64,000 nucleotides of DNA from contig NZ_VSEY01000050.1 in NCBI RefSeq assembly GCF_008086045.1, positions 1-64,000 on the forward strand, in the 5' to 3' direction. The number at the start of each line of letters is the position of its first letter. Within the stretch, counting starts at the first letter, position 1. This document shows positions 43,452-51,761 of the stretch, in pieces. A model generated the notes under the pieces. That model made no database searches. It saw only the letters and a program-made list of their open reading frames with translations, and was not told the origin of the DNA. The position numbers and the translations under genes were made by a program. The stretch is from Nonomuraea sp. PA05. Lineage in GTDB: Bacteria; Actinomycetota; Actinomycetes; Streptosporangiales; Streptosporangiaceae.

Positions 43452-44210
43452 TCAGCTTCTGTAAGAGCTCGTCATCGTGGCGTACACGATGACGTTGTCC
43501 GTGTAGTGCCCGGTGGTCCGATCGTAGGTGCCACCGCAGGTGATGAGGTGCAGTTGGGCGTTCTGCTGCTCCCCGTACACGCGCTGGGTCGGGAAGGTCT
43601 TCTTGTCCGCCTGCTCCACGCCGCCCACCGTGAACACCGCGGTCGTCTTGTCCTGGCGCTTGACCTCGATGGTGTCGCCGTTCTTCAGCTCCGGCAAGCG
43701 GGCGAAGACGGCGGCGCGAGTGCGGGTGTCCTTGTGCCCGAGCAGGACGGCCGGGCCCACCTCACCCGGGGTGGACATGTTCCGGTACCAGCCCACCAGG
43801 TTGTGGTTCTCCGACGGAGGGACCTGGATCGAGCCGTCCTTCTTAAGACCTACCGACTGGATCGGGGCGTTGATGCCCAGCCGCTTGACCACCAGCCTGA
43901 TCGGGGTCGACGGCAGCATCGGAGGCGCCGGGGTGATCTGCGGCAGCGGCGGCGGGACGTTCGCCGGCGCCTGGAACCACGCCTGCTCGGGCTGGGCCGA
44001 CTGCTTCGGCTGGGCCTGGAGGTTCAGGGTGTCCCTGCTGCTGCTCTGGAGGCCGTACTCCTCGGGGGACCTCAGCACGATCAGCAGACCCGCCACGACC
44101 GTCACCACGCCGGCTATCGCGGCCGTGATCAGGACCGCCCTGAGTGCGGTGCTGCCCTTGTCCTGGGGTGGCGGCGGGTTCTGGCTGCCGTACGGGTAGT
44201 AGCTCGACAC
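43452..44210 (-). CDS. class F sortase (second pair)
   Basis: 252-residue membrane-anchored transpeptidase. One transmembrane helix (LITAAIAGVVTVVAGLLIVL) and a Pro/Gln-rich linker precede the sortase domain (about residues 105-250). The catalytic His is expected in GPAVLLGHKDTRTRAAVF and the Cys in LHLITCGGTYDRTTGHYTDN; the Arg in DRTTGHY is a candidate for the third catalytic residue. It lies 3 bp downstream of a surface-protein gene with a sorting signal, its likely substrate. Confidence 0.9.
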   Translation of the reverse strand: MSSYYPYGSQNPPPPQDKGSTALRAVLITAAIAGVVTVVAGLLIVLRSPEEYGLQSSSRDTLNLQAQPKQSAQPEQAWFQAPANVPPPLPQITPAPPMLPSTPIRLVVKRLGINAPIQSVGLKKDGSIQVPPSENHNLVGWYRNMSTPGEVGPAVLLGHKDTRTRAAVFARLPELKNGDTIEVKRQDKTTAVFTVGGVEQADKKTFPTQRVYGEQQNAQLHLITCGGTYDRTTGHYTDNVIVYATMTSSYRS

Positions 44211-44213
44211 CGG

Positions 44214-45545
44214 TCAGCCCTTGATCGAACGACGTCGCATCATCAACCCGCCTGCCGCGGCCGCGCCTACCAGGACTGTGCCGGTGAGGATGAACATCCG
44301 GCCGTCAGGGCCCATCGTGCCACCGGCACCGGTGTCCGCGCCCGCCTTCGGGGTTGTGGACTTCCTCGTGGTGCTGCTGGTGGGGGTGATCGTCACCGTG
44401 GAGGTGCGGGTGGTGGTGGGGCGGGGGGTGGTCGTCGTGGGGGTGGGGCTGGGGCTCGGGCTGGTCGAGCCGTTGCCGACCGTGAAGGTGTACGCCTTCA
44501 GACCGGTGGTGGGGGCGGTGCACTTGAGCACGGGGCTGGTCGCGCTGGTGCCGAACGCCAGATCGCCCGCCGTCAGCGAGACGGTGCCCGTGGTCGTGGG
44601 CTTGACCTTGATGGTGATGCTGGGCAGCGTCGTGATGTCCGCGCCCGGCGTGATCGTGGTCGTGAACGAGCCTTCACCGGTCGCGGTGGCGGGGGCTCCG
44701 GCGCCGGTCGCCTTGATCGTGGCGAAGACCTTGCCGCCTGTGGTGGGCCAGGCGGCGGGGGCTACCAGCGGGTCGCCTGTGGTCTGGATTGTGCCTGTCC
44801 AGGTGATCGAGGCGTCGGCGTTGGCGGAGGCGGAGGTGGGAGGGGTCAGGACGACCTTGATGTCCACCTCTGCCTCGGTGGGGTAGTTCGTGTCTGTGGT
44901 GCCGGTGGGGACGTCGCAGACGTAGGCCACGACGTCGTCGTTGGTGCCGCCACCACCACCGGCCTGAACCGTCATGGAGAGGCCGGTCGCCGGTGTCGCC
45001 GACTTGTATGTGCACTCAGTGACGCTTGCCTGGCCACTGGTGGGCGTCGCAGTGATCTTGAAGCCCTTGGTGGTGTTCACGGTCCCGGGTGTGATCGTGA
45101 CCGTGCCGCTGGCCGGCGCAGTCACCGTAGCCTCCGCTGTGGCAGGCGACGGCGTAAAGGCCGTTCCACCTGCGGTCATATTGCTGGTCTGAGTCTTCGT
45201 CAGCGTCGCAGGCGTGCCGCCGCCGCCGACCGTGAGGGTGCCTTCGAGCGCAATGGAAGTACCTGTGGCGAGCGTTGACGTAGCGGTCAAGGTCGTGGGC
45301 CAGGCCCACTTGATGGGGGCCGTCCCATTAGGCGCGATCGTGTCAGGCGCCGTAATCGTGACCTTGACACCGGTGGCCGCGAAGGAGCCACCCGTGCAGT
45401 CGTAGGTGACTTCCATCGTCTTGTCCGCCGCGGCCTGAGCCGGAGACGACAGAGCGAGGACCGAGCAAACAAAGAGGACCAGCGTACTAGCAAGCCCCAA
45501 CGCGGTCGTATGGGCTAGGCGGCGCCCCACCTGGGACATAAGCAC
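44214..45545 (-). CDS. Thr-rich surface protein with sortase sorting signal (second pair)
   Basis: 443 residues. A signal peptide (LASTLVLFVCSVLALSSPAQA) precedes two or three beta-sandwich-like domains (the first with MEVTYDCTGGSFAATGVKVT) and a Ser/Thr/Pro-rich stalk (about 44350-44480). It ends in a sorting signal: AGADTGAGG, a hydrophobic helix (MFILTGTVLVGAAAAGGLMM) and the positive tail RRRSIKG. The TG motif lacks the Leu-Pro of classical LPxTG. Start at ATG 45545 or 45539. Its N-terminal domain resembles that of the 46480-47856 protein (Y-x-C-TGG, TGV). Confidence 0.85.
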   Translation of the reverse strand: MLMSQVGRRLAHTTALGLASTLVLFVCSVLALSSPAQAAADKTMEVTYDCTGGSFAATGVKVTITAPDTIAPNGTAPIKWAWPTTLTATSTLATGTSIALEGTLTVGGGGTPATLTKTQTSNMTAGGTAFTPSPATAEATVTAPASGTVTITPGTVNTTKGFKITATPTSGQASVTECTYKSATPATGLSMTVQAGGGGGTNDDVVAYVCDVPTGTTDTNYPTEAEVDIKVVLTPPTSASANADASITWTGTIQTTGDPLVAPAAWPTTGGKVFATIKATGAGAPATATGEGSFTTTITPGADITTLPSITIKVKPTTTGTVSLTAGDLAFGTSATSPVLKCTAPTTGLKAYTFTVGNGSTSPSPSPTPTTTTPRPTTTRTSTVTITPTSSTTRKSTTPKAGADTGAGGTMGPDGRMFILTGTVLVGAAAAGGLMMRRRSIKG

Positions 45546-45679
45546 GGGTCCTTCTCCGTTTCAAAGCCAGCTCAACAGTCGTGCCAGAATTCCAGCCGTT
45601 GGTCACGGTTAGGTTGAGATCCTACGAACTGTCCCTGTCAACTTCCCGTAAACCGCCAAATCCACCCCAACTTTCCCCC

Positions 45680-46480
45680 TCACCCCTTCTTCTTAGACAA
45701 CGTTGCGTACACAACTATGTTGTCCGTGTAGTGGTGAGTCGTCTTGTTATAGACCCCACCGCAAGTGATAAGCCTGAGCTGAGAGTTGCTGGTGTTGCCG
45801 TACACCCGCTTCGTCGGGAACGAGTTCTTGCTCGCCTGCTCGATCCCGCTCACCGTGAACCGGGTGACCTTACCGTCCGACCGATACACGTAGATCTGGT
45901 CACCCTTAGCCAGCTCCCGCAGCCGATCGAAGACAGCGGGCCCCGACCGGGTGCTCACGTGACCGTTGACGATCGCCGGACCGGTCTCCCCAGGCACCGG
46001 CGACCCCTTGTACCAGCCCGTCTGATTGGGCTTGCTCAGCGGCGGCGTGCCGAGCACGCCCTTCTTGCTCACCGTGACGGCACCGATCGGCGCGTTCACC
46101 TTGATCTTGGGGATCTTGATCCGGGTCGGCTTCGGCGCGGTCTTGCCCGTCTTGGCCTTGGCCTTGGGGATCGACGGCACGACCGGGACGGCCGCCAGCG
46201 GGGGCGGCGCGTCCAGGCGGGCCGGGGTCAGCGGGACGTTCTTGCCACCCGGGCCGACCGTCGGCGGCAGGATGAACGCGCCCGCGTTCGACATCTCAAG
46301 CGTGGACGGCGCGCCCTGGGGTGCGGCGAGCGGCTTTCCCGAGCCGTCGTCCACGGGGGGCGGCGCCAGCGAGAGCAGGCTCACCATGACCAGGCCGATG
46401 CCGCCGAGCGAGCCGGCGATGAGCAGCCCGGGCAGCGCCCGCTGCGTCGGCGTCCTCTCCTCCTGCTGCTGCTCCTCCAT
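45680..46480 (-). CDS. class F sortase (first pair)
   Basis: 266 residues: one N-terminal membrane helix (GLLIAGSLGGIGLVMVSLLS), a Pro-rich linker and a sortase domain from about residue 115 (TRIKIPKIKVNAPIGAVTVS). The His is expected in GPAIVNGHVSTRSGPAVFDR and the Cys in LRLITCGGVYNKTTHHYTDN. At the position where the second sortase has Arg (DRTTGHY) this one has Lys (NKTTHHY). Its ATG overlaps the stop of the upstream surface-protein gene (TGATG), so enzyme and substrate are cotranslated. Confidence 0.9.
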   Translation of the reverse strand: MEEQQQEERTPTQRALPGLLIAGSLGGIGLVMVSLLSLAPPPVDDGSGKPLAAPQGAPSTLEMSNAGAFILPPTVGPGGKNVPLTPARLDAPPPLAAVPVVPSIPKAKAKTGKTAPKPTRIKIPKIKVNAPIGAVTVSKKGVLGTPPLSKPNQTGWYKGSPVPGETGPAIVNGHVSTRSGPAVFDRLRELAKGDQIYVYRSDGKVTRFTVSGIEQASKNSFPTKRVYGNTSNSQLRLITCGGVYNKTTHHYTDNIVVYATLSKKKG

Positions 46481-47856
46481 CAGAGCGCTCCTCCCGCATG
46501 CTCGGCCTTGCGTCGCCGCAGCAGCAGCCCGCCACCCGCGGTGCCCATCACGAACGCCATCCCGCCGGCCAAGAGCGCGAACGGAGGTTTCTCCTCATCG
46601 GGCGCCACACCGGTCTCCACGCCGCCGCTGGGGGTGTTGGCCACTTGGGCGCGGTAGTACTTGGTGGCGGTGGGGCCGGTGCTCTTCGGGGTGACCGTTG
46701 CCGTGGTGGTGCTGGTGGACGTCGGCGTGACCACTCTGACCTGGTCGCCGCCGATGGTGCCGTCGTAGTCGTCGGACCCGTTGTCGCCCGTGCCCGGGTT
46801 GTCGTCCGGGTCATCGGTCGGCGGGTCGGTGGGCGGATCGGTGGGGTCGTCGGTGCCGGTGTCCGTCGGGGTCGGCGAGCCGGTGTCCGTGGGCGTGCTG
46901 CCCGGGATGGTCACGTCAATCGCGCCAGGGTCGTTCTGCATGGTGCAGGTGGTCTTGTCGTGCTCCGGCGGCTCGGGCACGTCGCTGATGAAGACCTGGA
47001 AGGCATCCAGGTAGGCGCGCTTGCTCTCGGTGTTGATGATCTCGATGGTGTGCGGGCCGTAGTCGAGCTGCGGCGACGTCCAGAGCACTTCCTGGCTCTT
47101 GGTGCCCGTCATGGGAGCGCCGCTGCCGTCCTTGCCCGGCTCGACCAGGCCGGAGGTGACTTCCTGACCGTCGATCTTCACCCGGATCTTGCTGAGGTCC
47201 TGCTCACGCCGGCCGATGTAGGACACCTTGGTGCCGAGGAACTCCAGCTTGGCGGTCGCGTCCAGCCCCTCGGTCCAGCGGATGTCCTTCTGGTAGTCGT
47301 CGTACGTCGCCGCGGTGTACACCCACTGCCAAGCCCCGGTGTACTGGATGTCCGTGGAGTCGTCGCTGTTGACCTTCACGTCGCCCTCGGCGGGCGTGAA
47401 CTTCAGGCTCAGCCCGGCAGGCTCGAAGCGGATCTTGCCCGAGCGGTCGAGCGCCGCACCATCGGTCAGCCCCTCGGGAAGGTCGAGGTAGCTTCCCGGA
47501 ACCAGCTGCCCTTGCGTCTTGTCCCCGCGAGGTTCAAGTTGACCGTTCCAGGCGCCGCTGGCCTTCACCACGCCCTGGAGGCTCAGGATGGAGCCCTCGG
47601 GGAAGAAGCCCGGCGAGCCGAATCGCTGCAGGCCCTTGTAGGACATGTCCCAGCGGACGTCCATGCGTCCGGCGCTGACCTGCGGCGTCATGCGCGCTTC
47701 CAGATCCACGCCGGTGCCGGCGATCCCGCCCGTGCATCGATACTTGATCACCAGCGAAGTGCCTGCCTGGCTGGGGATCGACGATGTCACGACGAACCCA
47801 GCAGATGCCGCCACGCCCAAGGATGCAGCGAATAACGCCCTGTGCCACCGTCTCAC
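46480..47856 (-). CDS. surface protein with sortase sorting signal (first pair)
   Basis: 458 residues from the GTG at 47856, which has GGAG five bases upstream (alternative ATG at 47877). Signal peptide HRALFAASLGVAASAGFVVT, domain 1 with VIKYRCTGGIAGTGVDLEAR, a second domain containing TAKLEFLGTKVSYIGRREQD (carbohydrate-binding-like), and an Asp/Pro/Thr-rich stalk (PTDPPTDPPTDDPDD). The sorting signal is PSGGVETGVAP, a hydrophobic helix (FALLAGGMAFVMGTAGGGLL) and the tail RRRKAEHAGG. Probably anchored to peptidoglycan by the overlapping sortase. Confidence 0.85.
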   Translation of the reverse strand: MRRWHRALFAASLGVAASAGFVVTSSIPSQAGTSLVIKYRCTGGIAGTGVDLEARMTPQVSAGRMDVRWDMSYKGLQRFGSPGFFPEGSILSLQGVVKASGAWNGQLEPRGDKTQGQLVPGSYLDLPEGLTDGAALDRSGKIRFEPAGLSLKFTPAEGDVKVNSDDSTDIQYTGAWQWVYTAATYDDYQKDIRWTEGLDATAKLEFLGTKVSYIGRREQDLSKIRVKIDGQEVTSGLVEPGKDGSGAPMTGTKSQEVLWTSPQLDYGPHTIEIINTESKRAYLDAFQVFISDVPEPPEHDKTTCTMQNDPGAIDVTIPGSTPTDTGSPTPTDTGTDDPTDPPTDPPTDDPDDNPGTGDNGSDDYDGTIGGDQVRVVTPTSTSTTTATVTPKSTGPTATKYYRAQVANTPSGGVETGVAPDEEKPPFALLAGGMAFVMGTAGGGLLLRRRKAEHAGGAL

Positions 47857-48029
47857 GGAGACTCCGATCCCCCACATACCAGACCGAGGGTAGATCTTAG
47901 AGTCGAAACACCGGCAACACATGCCGAAACCCGCTACTTCCGGCACTTGTGATGAACCCGTGTCCCCAGCCCCCACCGCCGGGTATACCTTCCGGTAACA
48001 GAATCCTGTTCTGCAAGCGGAGGCGACTG

Positions 48030-49175
48030 ATGCAGCGAGACCTCTTCGACGACGAGCACCTCCTCTTCCAGGAGGCCGTGCGCGACTTCATGACCCGCGA
48101 GGTCGTCCCGCACCACCCCCAGTGGGAGAAGGACGGCATCGTCCCTCGCGAGGTCTGGAAGAAGGCCGGCGAGCTGGGCGTGTTCGGCTTCTCGGTGCCG
48201 GAGGAGTACGGCGGCTCGGGTGTGAAGGACTTCCGTTTCAACGCCGTGGTCGTCGAGGAGGTCATGCGCAACGGCGCCACCGGCCTGGGCTTCTCGCTGC
48301 ACAACGACGTCATGGCCCCGTACGTCGTGGATCTCACGAACGACGAGCAGAAGCAGCGCTGGTTGCCCGGCTTCGCGTCCGGTGAGCTGATCACGGCGAT
48401 CGCGATGAGCGAGCCCGGCGCGGGAAGCGACCTGCAGGGGATCAGGACCACCGCGATCCGCGAGGGCGACCACTACGTCGTCAACGGCCAGAAGACGTTC
48501 ATCACGAACGGCATCAACGCCGACCTGGTCGTCGTGGTGGCCAAGACCGACCCGCAGGCGGGCGCGAGGGGCACCACGCTGGTCATGGTGGAGCGCGGTA
48601 TGGATGGTTTCGTGCGCGGGCGGAACCTGGACAAGGTCGGGCTGAAGGCGCAGGACACGGCCGAGCTGTTCTTCGACAACGTACGCGTCCCCGTCGCCAA
48701 CCGCCTCGGCCCCAAGGACGGCGAGGGCTTCTTCCAGCTCATGCACAACCTGCCGCAGGAACGCCTGTCGATCGCCGTGGCGGCCGTGGCCGCGGCGGAG
48801 GCGGTGCTGGAGCAGACCGTGGAGTACTGCAAGACCCGCCAGGCCTTCGGCCGCAACATCGGCTCGTTCCAGAACACCCGGTTCGTCCTGGCGGAGCTGG
48901 CCACCGAGACGGAGATCGCCCGCCACTACGTCGACAAGTGCATCCTGGCGCTGAACGCCGGGCAGCTCACGGCGGTGGACGCGGCCAAGGCGAAGTGGTG
49001 GACGACCGAGCTGCAGACCAAGGTGATCGACCGCTGCGTGCAGTTGCACGGCGGGTACGGGTACATGACCGAGTACCCCGTGGCCAAGGCGTGGCTCGAC
49101 AGCCGGGTGCAGACGATCTACGGCGGCACCACCGAGATCATGAAGGAGATCATCGGCAGGTCGTTCGGGTTCTGA
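48030..49175 (+). CDS. acyl-CoA dehydrogenase
   Basis: 381 residues, standard length. Motifs: ELGVFGFSVPEEYGGSGVKD, IAMSEPGAGSDLQGIRTTAI, YVVNGQKTFITNGINADLVV, QLHGGYGYMTEYPVAKAW and TIYGGTTEIMKEIIGR, with the catalytic Glu probably in YGGTTEIM. It introduces the C2-C3 double bond of medium- or long-chain acyl-CoA and hands electrons to ETF. GGAGG lies seven bases before ATG. Divergent from the first surface-protein gene. Confidence 0.93.
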   Translation: MQRDLFDDEHLLFQEAVRDFMTREVVPHHPQWEKDGIVPREVWKKAGELGVFGFSVPEEYGGSGVKDFRFNAVVVEEVMRNGATGLGFSLHNDVMAPYVVDLTNDEQKQRWLPGFASGELITAIAMSEPGAGSDLQGIRTTAIREGDHYVVNGQKTFITNGINADLVVVVAKTDPQAGARGTTLVMVERGMDGFVRGRNLDKVGLKAQDTAELFFDNVRVPVANRLGPKDGEGFFQLMHNLPQERLSIAVAAVAAAEAVLEQTVEYCKTRQAFGRNIGSFQNTRFVLAELATETEIARHYVDKCILALNAGQLTAVDAAKAKWWTTELQTKVIDRCVQLHGGYGYMTEYPVAKAWLDSRVQTIYGGTTEIMKEIIGRSFGF

Positions 49176-49194
49176 TCCGCGAAGGGTGCGCCCG

Positions 49195-50172
49195 TCACAG
49201 GCCGATCGTCCCGTCGATCCGCTCGCGGAGCAGGTCCGCGTGCCCGTTGTGGCGGGCGTACTCCTCGATCAGGTGCATGAGCACCCAGCGCAGCGAGACG
49301 GTGCCGCGCCAGGCGTCATGCCCTTCGACGCCGAGATGGGCGGCCCCGGCCACGAACTCCTCCGCGAACGCCACCTCGCCCACCCACGCCCGCCAGGCCG
49401 CCTCGATCACCTCGGGGTCGGGCACGGCCCCGTCGAAGTCCCCGTCAGGGTCGGCCTCGGAGGAGAAGAGCGGCGGCGCCTGCTGCCCGGCCAGCACGCA
49501 CCTGAACCAGCGCCGCTCCACATCGGCCAGATGCCGCACCAGCCCCAGCAACGACAGGGTGGAGGGCTCGACAGCGCGCCGGGCCACGTCCGTGTGCAGG
49601 CCTGAGCACTTCAGGCGCAGGGTCTCGCGCTGGTAGCTCAGCATTTCGAGCAGGAGCCGCCGTTCGTCGCCCGTCGCGGGGCCGGTGAAGCGGCGGTCTC
49701 CGGGCGCGGGGAAGAGGTCTCCTCTTCTGCCCGCGGCGGCTGAGGGCGAGGGCGGCGGCGAAGCGTGCAGTGGCAGGTGCTTGGTGAGGGCGGTGACGCG
49801 GTTGCGCGGGCCGAACACCGCGATCGCGACGTACTCGATCCCCTCGCCCGGTGTGGCGGCCAGCGCGGCCCGGTAGTCGTCGTAGTCGCGGGCCTGGCGG
49901 GCCACCTCGTTGAAGCCCACGGTCACCACGTCCTCCCGGCCGCCGGCCTTGTCGTGCAGCTCGCGAAGCTGCTCGGCCGTGGCGCTCAGCACGGGCACCG
50001 GGTGCGGGTCCAGCCCGGCGTGGACGCCGCCCGAGGCGTCCTTGTCGTCCTGCGGCGGCGGGCCGGCCAGCCGCCTGCCCAGGCTCAGGCCGAGCACGGC
50101 GGCGGCGTTCACGGCCCAGCCGTGGGGCAGGTCGGCGCGGACGACGACCACCAGTTTCGTGGGCAGGGCCAT
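49195..50172 (-). CDS. DUF2000-DinB (DUF664) fusion protein
   Basis: 325 residues. Residues 1-135 match the DUF2000 (Pth2-like fold) pattern: KLVVVVRADLPHGWAVNAAA, VLGLSLGRRLAGPPPQDD and YVAIAVFGPRNRVTALTKHL. After a Pro/Ser linker, residues 160-325 form a DinB/DUF664 four-helix bundle: GDERRLLLEMLSYQRETLRL, STLSLLGLVRHLADVERRWF and LRWVLMHLIEEYARHNGHAD, with the His residues that bind a metal. DinB proteins often are mycothiol-dependent enzymes. I do not recall the two domains as one protein. Confidence 0.8.
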   Translation of the reverse strand: MALPTKLVVVVRADLPHGWAVNAAAVLGLSLGRRLAGPPPQDDKDASGGVHAGLDPHPVPVLSATAEQLRELHDKAGGREDVVTVGFNEVARQARDYDDYRAALAATPGEGIEYVAIAVFGPRNRVTALTKHLPLHASPPPSPSAAAGRRGDLFPAPGDRRFTGPATGDERRLLLEMLSYQRETLRLKCSGLHTDVARRAVEPSTLSLLGLVRHLADVERRWFRCVLAGQQAPPLFSSEADPDGDFDGAVPDPEVIEAAWRAWVGEVAFAEEFVAGAAHLGVEGHDAWRGTVSLRWVLMHLIEEYARHNGHADLLRERIDGTIGL

Positions 50173-50395
50173 GGGGACACACTCCGATGCGCGTGCGAGC
50201 GGGGGACGTCCCAGAAGGTAGTCATCCGTACGCAGGTGGCCTGGCCTGTCCGAACGAACGGCTGGAATGCGGCCTCGCATGCCGACCTCGCCGGTCTGTT
50301 GTTCGGTGTACGCGGCGGCTTCCGGTCAGTCGGACGATAGTCCCGGGTGGGCCGGTTCCGCGCGGACGCCCCGGCCGGGCCGCATACTGGACGAT

Positions 50396-50557
50396 ATGGA
50401 CAGCGGCCTGATCCTCCTGATTTTTCTGGCGTTGCTGTTCGCCTGGCTGCTCAACCGCGTGCGCCGGGCGATCCGCCTCGGGCCGATCGGTTATGCCGGT
50501 GTGGTGATCGTGTTCGTGCTGGTCATGTTGCTGCTCTGGGGCCAGACCAAGATCTAG
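50396..50557 (+). CDS. 53-residue two-helix membrane protein
   Basis: MDSGLILLIFLALLFAWLLN forms one transmembrane helix, a short basic loop (RVRRAIRLGPIGY) follows, then AGVVIVFVLVMLLLWGQTKI. The hairpin topology suggests a small integral membrane protein of unknown role. Its stop overlaps the end of the convergent sugar dehydrogenase remnant by 4 bp. Confidence 0.65.
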   Translation: MDSGLILLIFLALLFAWLLNRVRRAIRLGPIGYAGVVIVFVLVMLLLWGQTKI

Positions 50558-50873
50558 GCGTTCACCTCGACGCGCAGTATGCGGTCATCGCCCGGACGCG
50601 GTGCGGTGCCGCCCCAGGTGGCGCGGTCGGTGTTCGAGGTGACGAGCCACAGCGCCCCGTCCGGAGCCACCTCCACGGTACGGATCCGCCCGTAGTCGCC
50701 GGCGAAGTGCTCGATGGGGTCGGTCACCGCGGCGGCGCAGTTGACGGGCAACTGCCAGAGGCGCCGGCCGCCCAGGGCGCCGATCCACAGCGACCCCTCG
50801 GCGTACGCGACGCCGGACGGGCTGGCCTCGTCAGGGTGGATGGTGGCGATCGGGCGCTCGCCCGTGGAACCCG
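50554..50873 (-). pseudogene. 3' remnant of a PQQ-dependent sugar dehydrogenase
   Basis: The minus strand carries the C-terminal piece of a soluble glucose/sorbosone dehydrogenase: IHPDEASPSGVAYAEGSLWI, GGRRLWQLPVNC, GRIRTVEVAPDGALWLVTSN and GDDRILRVEV. The protein would normally have another 250 or more residues before this. Upstream the homology stops abruptly at about 50870, where an SDR 5' fragment begins in another frame. Confidence 0.7.
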
Positions 50874-50968
50874 CGCATCGTCGCGTAGACGGTGTGCCCC
50901 GCCGCGGCGAGGGTCTCGGCCGTGCGGCGTCCGATGCCGGTGGCCGCCCCAGTGATCACCGTGATCAT
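50831..50968 (-). pseudogene. 5' remnant of a short-chain dehydrogenase
   Basis: ATG at 50968 overlaps the stop of the SDR gene upstream (TGATG). The frame encodes the Rossmann start MITVITGAATGIGRRTAETL and AAAGHTVYATMRG, then leaves SDR homology after residue 33 and stops at 50831 (45 codons). The catalytic Tyr/Lys part is missing. The break coincides with the start of the sugar dehydrogenase remnant, so an internal deletion fused two genes. Confidence 0.7.
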
Positions 50969-51705
50969 CACGCCGCTCCGCCGTTGACGTACAGGACCTG
51001 GCCGTTCACCCAGCGCCCAGGCCCGGCCAGGAAGGCGACGGTCTCGGCGACGTCCTGCGGGGTGCCGAGCCGCTCCATCGGGTTCGACGCGGCGATCCGG
51101 TCGATCACCTCCTGGCTCTTGCCCTCGAAGAACAAGGGGGTGGCGGTGGGCCCGGGCGCGACGGCGTTGACCGTGATGTCCCGGCCGTGCAGCTCACGCG
51201 CCAGGATCAGCGTCAGCGCCTCGACGGCGCCCTTGGACGCGGCGTACGCGCCGTAGGCCGGCAGTTGCAGCCGGGTGACCGAGGTGGAGAAGTTGATGAT
51301 CGCGCCTCCGTCGCGCACCCGCCGGGCGGCGAGCTGGTCGACGACGAACGTCCCGCGCACGTTGGTGCGCTGGACGCGGTCGAAGGTGTCGAGATCCATC
51401 TGCGCGATGGGGGCCAGCGGCATGATGCCCGCGGTGTGCACGACGACGTCGAGCCCGCCGAACTCGCGCTCGGCCAGGTCGAACGCGGCGGCCATGGCCG
51501 TCTCGTCCGCCACGTCCCCGCTCGCGACGACGGCCCGGCCGCCGGCGCGCCGCACCGCGTCCGCCGTGTCCTGGGCGCGTTCCTTGCCGCCTGAGTAGTG
51601 CACGACGACGGCGAAGCCGTCGGCGGCGAGACGTTCGGCGCTCGCCCTGCCGATGCCACCGGACGCGCCGGTGATGAGCGCGACCCGCTCCGCGTTGTCC
51701 GTCAT
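50968..51705 (-). CDS. short-chain dehydrogenase/reductase
   Basis: 245 residues. Nucleotide-binding motif ALITGASGGIGRASAERLA, VVVHTAGIMPLAPIAQ (NAG-like), the catalytic Ser in INFSTSVTRL and the YxxxK pair in AYGAYAASKGAVEALT; it ends GRWVNGQVLYVNGGAA. The protein begins at ATG 51705, with GGAGG eight bases upstream. Divergent from a TetR gene with a palindromic operator between; NAD(P)H-dependent ketone reduction is likely. Confidence 0.9.
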   Translation of the reverse strand: MTDNAERVALITGASGGIGRASAERLAADGFAVVVHYSGGKERAQDTADAVRRAGGRAVVASGDVADETAMAAAFDLAEREFGGLDVVVHTAGIMPLAPIAQMDLDTFDRVQRTNVRGTFVVDQLAARRVRDGGAIINFSTSVTRLQLPAYGAYAASKGAVEALTLILARELHGRDITVNAVAPGPTATPLFFEGKSQEVIDRIAASNPMERLGTPQDVAETVAFLAGPGRWVNGQVLYVNGGAA

Positions 51706-51723
51706 GGCCTGACCTCCGATAAG

Positions 51724-51744
51724 ATATGAACGATCCGTCCATAT
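51724..51744. promoter_or_regulatory. TetR operator candidate
   Basis: ATATGAACG (51724-51732) and CGTCCATAT (51736-51744) form a 9-bp inverted repeat with one mismatch and a 3-bp spacer, midway between the divergent SDR and TetR genes. The site would cover both promoters. Confidence 0.7.
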
Positions 51745-51761
51745 GAGAAGGTAGCACGGAA

